Source: an uncultured Verrucomicrobiales bacterium
GTDB taxonomy: Bacteria > Verrucomicrobiota > Verrucomicrobiae > Limisphaerales > CANJSG01
Direction of reading: 5' to 3'
Length of the DNA stretch: 6,735 nucleotides
Assembly: GCA_946480965.1 (NCBI GenBank)
Contig: CAMLMI010000259.1
Location: 1 to 6,735, forward strand
Shown: positions 1 to 6,136 of the stretch, in pieces
Layout: every line of letters starts with the position of its first letter
Numbering within the stretch: position 1 is the stretch's first letter
The notes under the pieces: generated by a model
What the model saw: the letters and a program-made list of their open reading frames with translations, nothing else
Databases searched by the model: none
Told to the model about the DNA's origin: nothing
Made by a program: the position numbers and the translations under genes

Positions 1-1782
1 ATGTCCGGCACCGGCCCGCTCGGAAACCGCTTCGGAAATCTGCCGCCAAGCGTGGCGAACATCCGCGGCATCCCGGAGATCCAGCCGCACACCGCCGACC
101 TCGCTCTTGTGGGTCAGGGTTTCGGACAACAATTTGACGACGACCGGGAAACCGAGCTGTTCCGCCTGTTCCACGGCGGCATCCTCGGTGCAGGCGATCC
201 GGGTCGGGTTGACGGGGATGCCGTAGGTTTCCAGCAGATGTTTCGATTCGGCCTCGGTCAGGAGGGTGCGTCCGGAACCGCGAACGGTGTGGATATGCTG
301 CTCGGCCGCTTTTCGGTCGATCCCGTGGGCCACGGTCGAAGGCAGCGAGACGGGTGTTTCGTGGAGCAGGCGCAGGTTGTCGCTGTAGCGCCACATGAGG
401 GCGAACGCGCGCGCGGCCGCGTCGGGATGGTCGAAGGTCGGAATGCCGGCGGCGTTCAGCGCCTCCCTCCCGGAATCCACCGCCGCGCCGCCCATCCAAC
501 TGGCGAGGATCGGCTTTCCCCTGGACCGGGCGAACGGCTTCAGGGCATCGGCCGCGCCCCTGGGATCGGTCATCGCCTGGGGCGTGAGGATGACCAGGGC
601 TCCGTCCGTGTTCGGGTCGTTCAAGGCCAGTTCGACCGCCCGGCCAAAGCGGGTCGCGTCGGCGTCGCCCAACAGATCGATCGGATTGCCGTGGCTCCAG
701 TGCGCGGGCAGCAGCGCGTCGAGGGCCGTAAGCGTCTCCGGCGACAGCGGCGCGAGTCCGCCGCCGTTTGTCACCAGCGAGTCGGTCGCCAAGGCGCCGG
801 GGCCTCCGGCGTTGGTGACGATGGCCAGCCGGGGGCCGCCCGGGAGCGGCTGCTTCGAGAGCAGCTCGGTCATGTCGAACAGCTCCTCGATGGTGTCCGC
901 GCGCAGGACGGCGGCGCGGCGGAACGCGGCGTCGAGCACGGAATCGCTGCCGGTGAGGGCCCCCGTATGCGACGCGGCCGCCCTGGCGGCGGCTTCGGTG
1001 TGGCCGACCTTCAGGACGATGACGGGCTTGGCCGGAGCGACCTGGCGGGCCGCCGAGAGGAAGGCCCGGGCATCGCCGACGGATTCCATGTAGCAGACGA
1101 TGCTCTTCGTGTGCGGATCATCCCCGAGCCAGCCGATGAGATCGCCCCATCCCACGTCGATCATCGCCCCCAGCGACACGAACGCGCTGAAGCCGACGTT
1201 CTCGCGAAGGCTCCAGTCCAGCACGGCGGAACAGAGCGCGCCGCTCTGGCTGAGAAAGGCGACCCCGCCGGGCTTCGCCAGGCCCTCCGCGAACGTCGCG
1301 TTGAAGCGCAGGCGCGGCACCATCACGCCGAGGCAATTGGGGCCCAGGAGCCGGAGCTTTCCCCGCCGCGCCTCGGCCAACACCTCGTGTTCGCGCCCGA
1401 TGCCCGCCGCGCCGCATTCCCTGAATCCGGCCGAAATGACGACCGCGGATCGCGCCCCGTGATCGACGCATTGGCGGACGATGCCGGGCACCTGCGGCGC
1501 GGGGGTCGCGATGACGGCCAGATCCACCCGCTCCGGCACCGCCGCGAGGTCCGGGTAGGCCTTCAGCCCGAGGATTTCGGCGTGGCGGGGATTGACCGGG
1601 AACGTCGCGCCCCCGAACGGCTTGAGGTTCTCGATCAACGCCCGGCCCACGCTGCCGGGCTTCTCCGAGGCCCCGATGATCGCCACGGATCGCGGGGCGA
1701 ACAGCGCGTCCAGCGGATGCCCGCATGTTCCGCCGGACACGTCATGCGCCCGGTCGGGCCGGACCTGTTCGGTGGTGGTCAT
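1..1782 (-). CDS. Acyl-CoA synthetase (NDP-forming) / protein acetyltransferase-like, 3' end outside window
   Basis: Translating the minus strand from ATG at 1782 gives 594 residues with no stop, so the C-terminus lies beyond position 1. Order of domains: a Rossmann CoA-binding domain from about residue 24 ([20 protein letters not shown], then LLGPNCLGV near 145-153); a succinyl-CoA-ligase-like domain (FLSQSGAL near 176) with the [10 protein letters not shown] signature, whose His272 is the predicted phosphohistidine; a second flavodoxin-like ligase segment ([15 protein letters not shown] near 320); and the start of an ATP-grasp domain (LLETYGIPV near 516, [10 protein letters not shown] near 544, [10 protein letters not shown] near 558). 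This is the fused alpha-beta architecture of ADP-forming acetate-CoA ligases, which exchange acyl-CoA, ADP and phosphate for acid, CoA and ATP. Some relatives carry a C-terminal GNAT domain and acetylate proteins (Pat type); that part is not visible. The ATG lies 6 bases after the ppsA stop. A weak GGAAG, 9 bases upstream, sits in the ppsA end, so translational coupling is likely. Family assignment is firm; exact substrate is unknown. Confidence 0.9.
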   Translation of the reverse strand, partial: MTTTEQVRPDRAHDVSGGTCGHPLDALFAPRSVAIIGASEKPGSVGRALIENLKPFGGATFPVNPRHAEILGLKAYPDLAAVPERVDLAVIATPAPQVPGIVRQCVDHGARSAVVISAGFRECGAAGIGREHEVLAEARRGKLRLLGPNCLGVMVPRLRFNATFAEGLAKPGGVAFLSQSGALCSAVLDWSLRENVGFSAFVSLGAMIDVGWGDLIGWLGDDPHTKSIVCYMESVGDARAFLSAARQVAPAKPVIVLKVGHTEAAARAAASHTGALTGSDSVLDAAFRRAAVLRADTIEELFDMTELLSKQPLPGGPRLAIVTNAGGPGALATDSLVTNGGGLAPLSPETLTALDALLPAHWSHGNPIDLLGDADATRFGRAVELALNDPNTDGALVILTPQAMTDPRGAADALKPFARSRGKPILASWMGGAAVDSGREALNAAGIPTFDHPDAAARAFALMWRYSDNLRLLHETPVSLPSTVAHGIDRKAAEQHIHTVRGSGRTLLTEAESKHLLETYGIPVNPTRIACTEDAAVEQAEQLGFPVVVKLLSETLTHKSEVGGVRLDLRDAADVRHAWRQISEAVSERAGAGH

Positions 1783-1788
1783 GGGGGC

Positions 1789-4266
1789 TCACTTCCGCGC
1801 GGCTTTCTCCTGGTCGAGGATCGCGACGGTGGTCTTGAGCACCGTGTCGGGATTGAGCGAGATGCTGTCGATGCCCTGTTCGACGAGGAACCGGGCGAAG
1901 TCGGGATAGTCGCTCGGCGCCTGGCCGCAGATGCCGATCTTGCGGCCCTTGGCGCGGCAGACGGCGATGACCCGGGCGATCATCTGCTTCACCGCGGCGT
2001 TCCGTTCGTCGAAGATGGACGCCACGATCTCGCTGTCGCGGTCCACGCCGAGGACCAGCTGGGTGAGGTCGTTGGAGCCGATGCTGAAGCCGTCGAAGAT
2101 TTCGGCGAACTCCTCGGCGAGGACGACGTTGCTGGGAATCTCGCACATGACGTAGATCTCCAGGCCGTTTTCGCCGCGTCCGAGACCGTGCTTCGCCATC
2201 TCGGCCTGGACGCGCCGGCCTTCCTCGACCGTGCGGCAGAAGGGGATCATCAGCTTGAGGTTCGTGAGGCCCATCTCGTCGCGGACCTTCTTCATGGCGC
2301 GGCACTCCAGGGCGAATCCCTCCTGGTAGCGGGGGTTGTAGTAGCGCGAGGCGCCGCGGAACCCGAGCATCGGGTTCTCCTCCGCCGGTTCATACGGCGC
2401 GCCGCCGATGAGATTGGCGTATTCGTTGGTCTTGAAGTCGCTCAGGCGGACGATCACGTCCTTGGGATGGAACGCGGCCGCGATCATGGCCACGCCCTGC
2501 GCCAGCCGATCGACGAAGAACTGCGCCTTGTCCGTGTAGCCCGCGGTCAGCGCCTCGATCTGGCGCCTCACCGGCCCCGGCTCCAGTCGCTCGAAATTCA
2601 ACAGGGCCAGCGGATGCGCCTTGATGGAGTTCGAGATGATGAACTCCTCGCGCGCGAGACCGACGCCGTCGTTCGGGATGAAGGAGAGGGAGAACGCCTC
2701 CTCCGGATTGCCGACGTTCATCATCACCCTGGTGCGGGGCCGCGCGAGGTCCGCCAGCTTCGTGCGTTGCACGGTGAAGTCCAACCGGCCGTCATAGACA
2801 AAGCCCGTGTCGCCCTCGGCACAGCTCACCGTCACCATGCGGCCGTTCCCCAGGATCTCCGTGCCGTGTTCCGTGCCGACGATGGCGGGCACGCCCAGCT
2901 CCCGGCTGACGATGGCGGCATGGCAGGTCCGGCCGCCCCGGTTGGTGACGATGGCGGCGGCCTTCTTCATGATCGGTTCCCAGTCGGGGTCGGTCTTGTC
3001 CGTGACCAGCACCTCGCCCTCCTTGAAGTCGCCGATGAACCGCGCGCTCGGGATGCTCCGGACCGGGCCGGTCGCGATCTTCTCGCCGACGCCGCGGCCG
3101 GTCACGAGCACGGTCCCGCGTTTCTTCAGCTTGAAGGATTCGACCGCCTCGGGCGGTTTGCGCGACTGCACGGTCTCCGGTCTGGCCTGGAGGATGAAGA
3201 GCTCGCCGGTATGGCCGTCCTTGGCCCACTCGATGTCCATCGGCATGGAGCGGCCCCGCTTGGCGGAGTAGTGGTCCTCGATGATGCAGGCCCAGCGCGC
3301 GAGCTGCAGGATCTCGTCGTCGTCGATGGCGAACTTCGCGCGGTCGGCGTCCGGCACGGGCACGTTCTTCACCATCTTCCCGCCGCCGATGTCGTAGATG
3401 AGCTTGAATTCCTTCGAGCCGGCGATTTTGCGGAGGATGGGCCGGTGGCCGGTTCTGAGGGTTGGCTTGAAGACGCAGTATTCGTCGGGATTGACCGAGC
3501 CCTGCACGACGTTTTCGCCCAGCCCATAGGCCGCGTTGACCAGCACCGCGTCGCGGAAACCCGTCTCGGTGTCGATCGTGAACATGACCCCGCTGGCCGC
3601 CAGGTCGGACCGCACCATGAGCTGCACCCCGATGGAGAGCGCGACCTTGAAGTGGTCGAAGCCCTTGTCCGCCCGGTAGGAGATCGCGCGGTCGGTGAAG
3701 AGCGAGGCGAAGCTGCGGCGGCAGGAGTCGAGCAAGGCCGGGTGGCCGCAGACATTGAGGTAGGTCTCCTGCTGCCCGGCGAACGACGCGTCCGGCAGGT
3801 CTTCGGCGGTGGCGCTGCTGCGCACCGCCACGTCGGCGGGGTGCCGCCGCTGTCCGCAGAGGGCGTCATAGGCGGCGACGATCTCCTCCTCGATCTCCTT
3901 CGGCAGGTCCGCGGCCAGCATGGCATGGCGTATCCGGGCGCCGCGTTGCCGCAGGTTGTCCGTGTCGCGGGTGTCGAGCCCGTCGAGGGCCTCCCGGATC
4001 GTCCGGTCCAAGCCCGTGGCGCGCAGGAAATGGCGGTAGGCGTCGGCGGTGACGGCGAATCCGTTCGGCACCTTGACGCCTTGGCCCGCCAGTTCGCGGA
4101 ACATCTCCCCCAGCGAGGCGTTCTTTCCTCCCACGAGCGGCACATCGTCCATGCCGATCCCGGAGAACCACCGGATGAAACGGGCGGGCATCGACGGCCG
4201 GGCCGGGGCCGGAGAATCGCCGGCGGGTTCGCGGGGGCGCTGCTCGATGGAGGGGCTTGCGGGCAT
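1789..4266 (-). CDS. ppsA: Phosphoenolpyruvate synthase (pyruvate, water dikinase)
   Basis: Cytoplasmic enzyme converting pyruvate, ATP and water to PEP, AMP and phosphate for gluconeogenesis. The 825-residue product is complete, slightly longer than the roughly 790 residues of E. coli PpsA because of a Pro-rich N-terminal tail of about 25-30 residues. Numbering from ATG 4266: N-terminal ATP-grasp/pyruvate-phosphate dikinase domain with VGGKNASLGEM (45-55), VRSSATAEDLPDASFAGQQE (148-167) and NPDEYCVFKPTL (259-270); central swivelling domain with GGRTCHAAIVSRELGVPA (444-461), His449 being the predicted phosphohistidine; C-terminal PEP-binding TIM barrel with KLMIPFCRTVEEG (671-683), MCEIPSN (707-713), GSNDLTQLVLGVDRDS (730-745) and GICGQAPSDYPDF (778-790), Cys780 being the predicted acid/base. 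All expected catalytic motifs are intact. The open frame extends to a TTG at 4284, but ATG 4266 has GGAAAGG six bases upstream. It is the middle gene of a tight operon, 27 bases after the CNB-fold gene and 6 bases before the acyl-CoA synthetase gene. Pyruvate phosphate dikinase is less likely because sequence and length fit PpsA. Confidence 0.97.
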   Translation of the reverse strand: MPASPSIEQRPREPAGDSPAPARPSMPARFIRWFSGIGMDDVPLVGGKNASLGEMFRELAGQGVKVPNGFAVTADAYRHFLRATGLDRTIREALDGLDTRDTDNLRQRGARIRHAMLAADLPKEIEEEIVAAYDALCGQRRHPADVAVRSSATAEDLPDASFAGQQETYLNVCGHPALLDSCRRSFASLFTDRAISYRADKGFDHFKVALSIGVQLMVRSDLAASGVMFTIDTETGFRDAVLVNAAYGLGENVVQGSVNPDEYCVFKPTLRTGHRPILRKIAGSKEFKLIYDIGGGKMVKNVPVPDADRAKFAIDDDEILQLARWACIIEDHYSAKRGRSMPMDIEWAKDGHTGELFILQARPETVQSRKPPEAVESFKLKKRGTVLVTGRGVGEKIATGPVRSIPSARFIGDFKEGEVLVTDKTDPDWEPIMKKAAAIVTNRGGRTCHAAIVSRELGVPAIVGTEHGTEILGNGRMVTVSCAEGDTGFVYDGRLDFTVQRTKLADLARPRTRVMMNVGNPEEAFSLSFIPNDGVGLAREEFIISNSIKAHPLALLNFERLEPGPVRRQIEALTAGYTDKAQFFVDRLAQGVAMIAAAFHPKDVIVRLSDFKTNEYANLIGGAPYEPAEENPMLGFRGASRYYNPRYQEGFALECRAMKKVRDEMGLTNLKLMIPFCRTVEEGRRVQAEMAKHGLGRGENGLEIYVMCEIPSNVVLAEEFAEIFDGFSIGSNDLTQLVLGVDRDSEIVASIFDERNAAVKQMIARVIAVCRAKGRKIGICGQAPSDYPDFARFLVEQGIDSISLNPDTVLKTTVAILDQEKAARK

Positions 4267-4272
4267 AGGGGA

Positions 4273-4279
4273 CCTTTCC
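4273..4279 (-). promoter_or_regulatory. Ribosome binding site of ppsA
   Basis: GGAAAGG on the minus strand, six bases before ATG 4266. It selects this ATG over the in-frame TTG at 4284, which would put the site inside the coding region. It also shows that ppsA can initiate independently of the upstream gene. Confidence 0.7.
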
Positions 4280-4293
4280 GGCAAGCCGTCGGG

Positions 4294-4758
4294 CTACGAA
4301 TGGACGGCGACGGCCGTTGCCAACATTTTTTTCCGCGTGGACTGGAGGCGCTGGATGACCACGCGGGCGACCCGCTTCATCAGGCGGTAGCCGAACTCCT
4401 TGTTTTTTTCCGCCAGCCCCAGGAGATGTCCGCCATCCAGCTTGACCGCTCGCACCGGTTCCAGGGTGCGAGCCTGGAAGTGCCACGAGAACGGCGGGAA
4501 GAGCCACGACCACCCGAGCACGTCGCCGGGGCCGAGGACCTGCACGAGGACGTTGCCATCGCCGGGCACGTGGGCCTCCACGGCGACGCGTCCTTGCTCG
4601 ATGAGATAGAACGCGTTGGCCGGCTCGCCTTCGCGGAAGAGGACATGGTCGGTGTCCAGGTCCAGCCCGCTGGCACATTCGGCGATCATGTCGAGATGCG
4701 CGGGTTCCAGGCCGAAGAAGAACGCGTGATCCTGGATGATCTCCCTCGGTGTTTTCAT
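4294..4758 (-). CDS. Stand-alone cyclic-nucleotide-binding-fold (Crp/Fnr-type) protein without DNA-binding domain
   Basis: The 154-residue product is almost entirely a CNB beta-roll: LFREGEPANAFYLIEQGRVA (40-59) is the typical beta-strand/Gly-turn signature, followed by LGPGDVLGWSWLFPPF (75-90), the RAVKLDG strand (103-109) and a C-terminal helical part (EFGYRLMKRVARVVIQRLQ, 121-139). There is no helix-turn-helix after the C-helix, so it is not a classical Crp regulator. Numbered against E. coli CRP, the phosphate-binding cassette Glu is Trp83 and the Arg is His93, in a Trp/Pro/Phe-rich loop (GWSWLFPPFSWHF), so canonical cAMP binding is doubtful. I infer a small sensor or protein-interaction module, possibly acting on the metabolic enzymes encoded next. 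The start at 4758 is chosen because GGGAGG lies five bases upstream; the frame stays open to 4833 but those residues are Arg/Pro-rich and unlike the family. It is the first gene of the operon. Confidence 0.88.
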   Translation of the reverse strand: MKTPREIIQDHAFFFGLEPAHLDMIAECASGLDLDTDHVLFREGEPANAFYLIEQGRVAVEAHVPGDGNVLVQVLGPGDVLGWSWLFPPFSWHFQARTLEPVRAVKLDGGHLLGLAEKNKEFGYRLMKRVARVVIQRLQSTRKKMLATAVAVHS

Positions 4759-4763
4759 GGGTG

Positions 4764-4769
4764 CCTCCC
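4764..4769 (-). promoter_or_regulatory. Ribosome binding site of the CNB-fold gene
   Basis: GGGAGG on the minus strand, five bases before ATG 4758. It decides the start within a longer open frame reaching 4833. Confidence 0.7.
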
Positions 4770-4972
4770 GTGTGCCTCCGCGTGGGACGGGCGATCGGTT
4801 GAACGCCGTCCGGAACGGCCCCCTCCGCACCACGGCCGCGCGGCCGCCGTGTCCACGAGGGTGATTTTCATGCTGTCAACATAGCCGTGGCTTCGTGCGG
4901 ATTCTCTCCCGGGGTTGGCAAGGCACGCCCACTTTTTGCACGGCGCTTCGACGGGACAAGGACCGGCCCGTT

Positions 4973-4988
4973 TCCAGGTGTCCAGGTG
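4973..4988 (+). repeat. Tandem 8-base direct repeat
   Basis: Two exact adjacent copies of TCCAGGTG (4973-4980 and 4981-4988). The second copy overlaps the left arm of the palindrome at 4986-5001. The location in the divergent region suits a regulator site, but the element is short and chance is possible. Confidence 0.5.
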
Positions 4989-5001
4989 CGGCGGCCCGCA
5001 C
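4986..5001. repeat. Perfect 6-base inverted repeat (operator-like or hairpin)
   Basis: GTGCGG (4986-4991), CGGC spacer, CCGCAC (4996-5001). The arms are exact reverse complements. No T-run follows on either strand, so it is not an intrinsic terminator. It could be an operator or a hairpin in the hsp20 leader. Confidence 0.4.
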
Positions 5002-5158
5002 AAACCGAGGCGAGTCAAACCCAACCCACGGCGAGCAGATCCGTCGCATCGGGCGATACTGGCTTGGGATCGGGGCGGGCGCCTCCGGTCCGGGCGGCGA
5101 AGCAGGAGTCCGGCGAACCCCTTCTTTCCGTCCCAACCAAACGGTTCGCCACGACAGC

Positions 5159-5164
5159 AGAGGA
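5159..5164 (+). promoter_or_regulatory. Ribosome binding site of hsp20
   Basis: AGAGGA, seven bases before ATG 5172. It fixes the start; the frame is open back to 4887 but the upstream residues do not resemble small heat-shock proteins. Confidence 0.65.
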
Positions 5165-5171
5165 CACGGAT

Positions 5172-5627
5172 ATGAACGCACTGACACGTTGGAACCCCTT
5201 CAAGGAAATGGAAGAAGCCCAGGGTCGGCTGGCCGATCTGTTCGGCTTCGGCCCGTCGCGCCACGGCAACGGCGAGAAGGAGACGATCACCGTCCCCCAG
5301 TGGGCGCCCTCGGTGGACATCAGCGAGGACGCGGCGGAATGGCTGGTGAAAGCCGACCTGCCCGAGGTGAAGAAGGAGGACGTGAAGGTGACGGTCGAGA
5401 ACGGCGCGCTCACCATCACGGGCGAGCGGCGGTTCGAGAAGGAGGAGAAGGGCAAGAAGTATCACCGGATCGAGCGCTCTTACGGCAACTTTGTCCGCAG
5501 CTTCTCCCTGCCGGAGGGGGCGGACAGCGCGAAGGTCGTCGCCGAGTTCAAGGACGGGGTGCTCAAGGTCCATCTGCCCAAGGGCGAAAGCGCCAAACCG
5601 AAAGCCATCGAGGTGAAGGTGGCGTGA
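5172..5627 (+). CDS. hsp20: Hsp20/alpha-crystallin family small heat-shock protein
   Basis: ATP-independent holdase chaperone that forms cytoplasmic oligomers and keeps unfolding proteins soluble. The 151-residue product has the usual bacterial length. The N-terminal arm MNALTRWNPFKEMEEAQGRL is typical of class A bacterial Hsp20. The alpha-crystallin domain spans about residues 43-137: WAPSVDISED (44-53), VKADLPEVKKEDVKVTVENG (59-78), LTITGERR (80-87), the dimerisation-loop region rich in Lys/Glu (88-97), YGNFVRSFSLPEG (104-116), and the hallmark FKDGVLKVHLPK (126-137). A C-terminal IEV (146-148) supplies the I-x-V motif used for oligomer assembly. It is transcribed divergently from the CNB-ppsA operon and followed after 117 bases by a small basic gene on the same strand. 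No heat-shock promoter or CIRCE element is evident upstream. Confidence 0.96.
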   Translation: MNALTRWNPFKEMEEAQGRLADLFGFGPSRHGNGEKETITVPQWAPSVDISEDAAEWLVKADLPEVKKEDVKVTVENGALTITGERRFEKEEKGKKYHRIERSYGNFVRSFSLPEGADSAKVVAEFKDGVLKVHLPKGESAKPKAIEVKVA

Positions 5628-5666
5628 GGACGTCCGCGGCCCGCTGAAACCGGGAACGACGCCTTG

Positions 5667-5708
5667 CCTCGCCGGTGGACCGGCGGGCGACGCTGTTCCC
5701 CGGCGAGG
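5667..5708 (+). repeat. Nested alternative inverted repeats downstream of hsp20
   Basis: CCTCGCCGG (5667-5675) is the exact reverse complement of CCGGCGAGG (5700-5708), 24 bases apart. Part of the same left arm, CGCCGG (5670-5675), can instead pair with CCGGCG (5680-5685) across a four-base loop. The two hairpins exclude each other. Neither is followed by a T-run, so intrinsic termination after hsp20 is not supported. Confidence 0.4.
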
Positions 5709-5735
5709 ACCGCGCGGCCTTCGCCGAGCCCGAAC

Positions 5736-5740
5736 GGAGG
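5736..5740 (+). promoter_or_regulatory. Ribosome binding site of the 64-residue basic protein gene
   Basis: GGAGG, four bases before ATG 5745. The match is strong and is the main reason for calling the small gene; it also rejects the upstream in-frame TTG at 5664. Confidence 0.6.
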
Positions 5741-5744
5741 AACC

Positions 5745-5939
5745 ATGCACGACAACGCCAGAAAACTGACCCGCAGGCCCGGGGCCAACCGGGGTGAGAC
5801 CGCGAAGAAAGCGCGCAGGCTGGATCCCAACTTTGCGCAGTCCCTGGATCTCCGTGAAGACCGGGGCGAGCGTCGCCACAAGACCGCGGGGCCGCCTCCG
5901 CGTCGCCCGGCCCGTGGCATGGCGGCTCCGGACCGGTGA
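5745..5939 (+). CDS. Small, highly basic hypothetical protein (64 aa)
   Basis: I do not recognise this protein. It has 18 Arg/Lys against 8 Asp/Glu. It starts MHDNARKLTRRPGANRG, has a central acidic/hydrophobic patch (LDPNFAQSLDLRED, 26-39) and ends in a Pro/Arg-rich tail (PPPRRPARG). There is no signal peptide, membrane segment or Cys/His cluster. The composition suggests a disordered nucleic-acid-associated or ribosome-associated peptide, but that is inference. Support for coding is a GGAGG site four bases upstream and G/C-rich third positions like the neighbours. It follows hsp20 by 117 bases on the same strand and may share its transcript. Its stop TGA overlaps a GTG that could start the next small ORF. 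Confidence 0.6.
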   Translation: MHDNARKLTRRPGANRGETAKKARRLDPNFAQSLDLREDRGERRHKTAGPPPRRPARGMAAPDR

Positions 5940-6136
5940 AGGGCGAGGCGACCCGTCTTTCCGGCATTGCGAAAACGGTTCGGTCGCCGGTCCTTTTTTC
6001 CGCGCCTTGGCTGGCCCGCGCCGTCCGGGTGGCGATGCGGAACCCGCACAGCAACGGTCTCCCCGAGGGGTGGCGCGTGCGCCGGTTGTTCGGAAGACCG
6101 GGCCGGCCGCGCATGCCGATGAGGAAACGGGAATGA
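5936..6136 (+). CDS. Doubtful small ORF (66 aa) linking the basic protein gene to the alcohol dehydrogenase gene
   Basis: The frame begins with GTG overlapping the previous stop (GTGA, 5936-5939) and ends with TGA overlapping the next ATG (ATGA, 6133-6136). The product is Arg-rich (AKTVRSPVLFSAPWLARAVR near 12-31, ending RPRMPMRKRE) and resembles nothing I know. Against it: no ribosome binding site before the GTG, and a possible weak terminator inside it. For it: four-base overlaps at both ends, as in translationally coupled genes, and mostly G/C third positions. If it is not coding, 5940-6132 is a 193-base spacer with only short palindromes. Confidence 0.25.
   Translation: MKGEATRLSGIAKTVRSPVLFSAPWLARAVRVAMRNPHSNGLPEGWRVRRLFGRPGRPRMPMRKRE
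5961..6000 (+). terminator. Weak candidate intrinsic terminator
   Basis: CCGGC (5961-5965) pairs with GCCGG (5986-5990) across a 20-base loop, followed by T, CC and six T residues (5994-5999). The stem is short and the loop long, so folding energy would be modest. The position after the basic protein gene and before the dehydrogenase gene would suit a transcript end. It conflicts with the 66-residue ORF being real. Confidence 0.25.

Larger units (their letters stand above)
4770..5158. promoter_or_regulatory. Divergent intergenic region between the CNB-ppsA operon and hsp20
   Basis: No gene is supported here. Both flanking genes point outward, so promoters for each must lie inside or overlap. 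On the minus strand a perfect TTGACA (4879-4874) is present, but no TATAAT-like hexamer follows at 16-18 bases. No sigma-32-like or CIRCE (HrcA) element was found near hsp20. A 38-codon ORF on the minus strand (ATG 4871, stop overlapping the CNB start as ATGA) has no ribosome binding site and an Arg-rich tail, so I do not call it. The tandem repeat and palindrome at 4973-5001 are the only clear structure. The assignment as regulatory rests on gene layout. Confidence 0.45.

Noticed and set aside
1118..1726. Minus-strand 202-codon frame inside the acyl-CoA synthetase gene
   Set aside because: It is an alternate-frame shadow of the real gene on the same strand, with Arg/Gly-rich composition.
4267..4284. 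TTG at 4284 as the ppsA start
   Set aside because: The ribosome binding site GGAAAGG lies between this TTG and ATG 4266, at the correct spacing for the ATG.
4755..4871. 38-codon leader ORF (starts MKITLVDTAA) whose stop overlaps the CNB-fold gene start as ATGA
   Set aside because: It has no ribosome binding site, the tail is Arg/Gly/His-rich, and the CNB-fold gene has its own good site. It could be revisited with Ribo-seq.
4851..4879. Sigma-70 promoter from TTGACA at 4879-4874 on the minus strand
   Set aside because: At 16-18 bases the -10 positions read CGTGGA, GTGGAC or TGGACA, nothing like TATAAT. A match to one hexamer is not enough.
1..4884. Plus-strand open frame of 1627 codons as a giant gene
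   Set aside because: It is exactly antisense to three well-recognised minus-strand genes in matching codon phase. Its product is low-complexity and it exists because the sense genes lack TTA, CTA and TCA.
4922..4940. Sigma-54-like promoter (GGCACG ... TTTTTGCA) on the plus strand
   Set aside because: The spacing between the GG and GC elements is 14 bases instead of the required 10.
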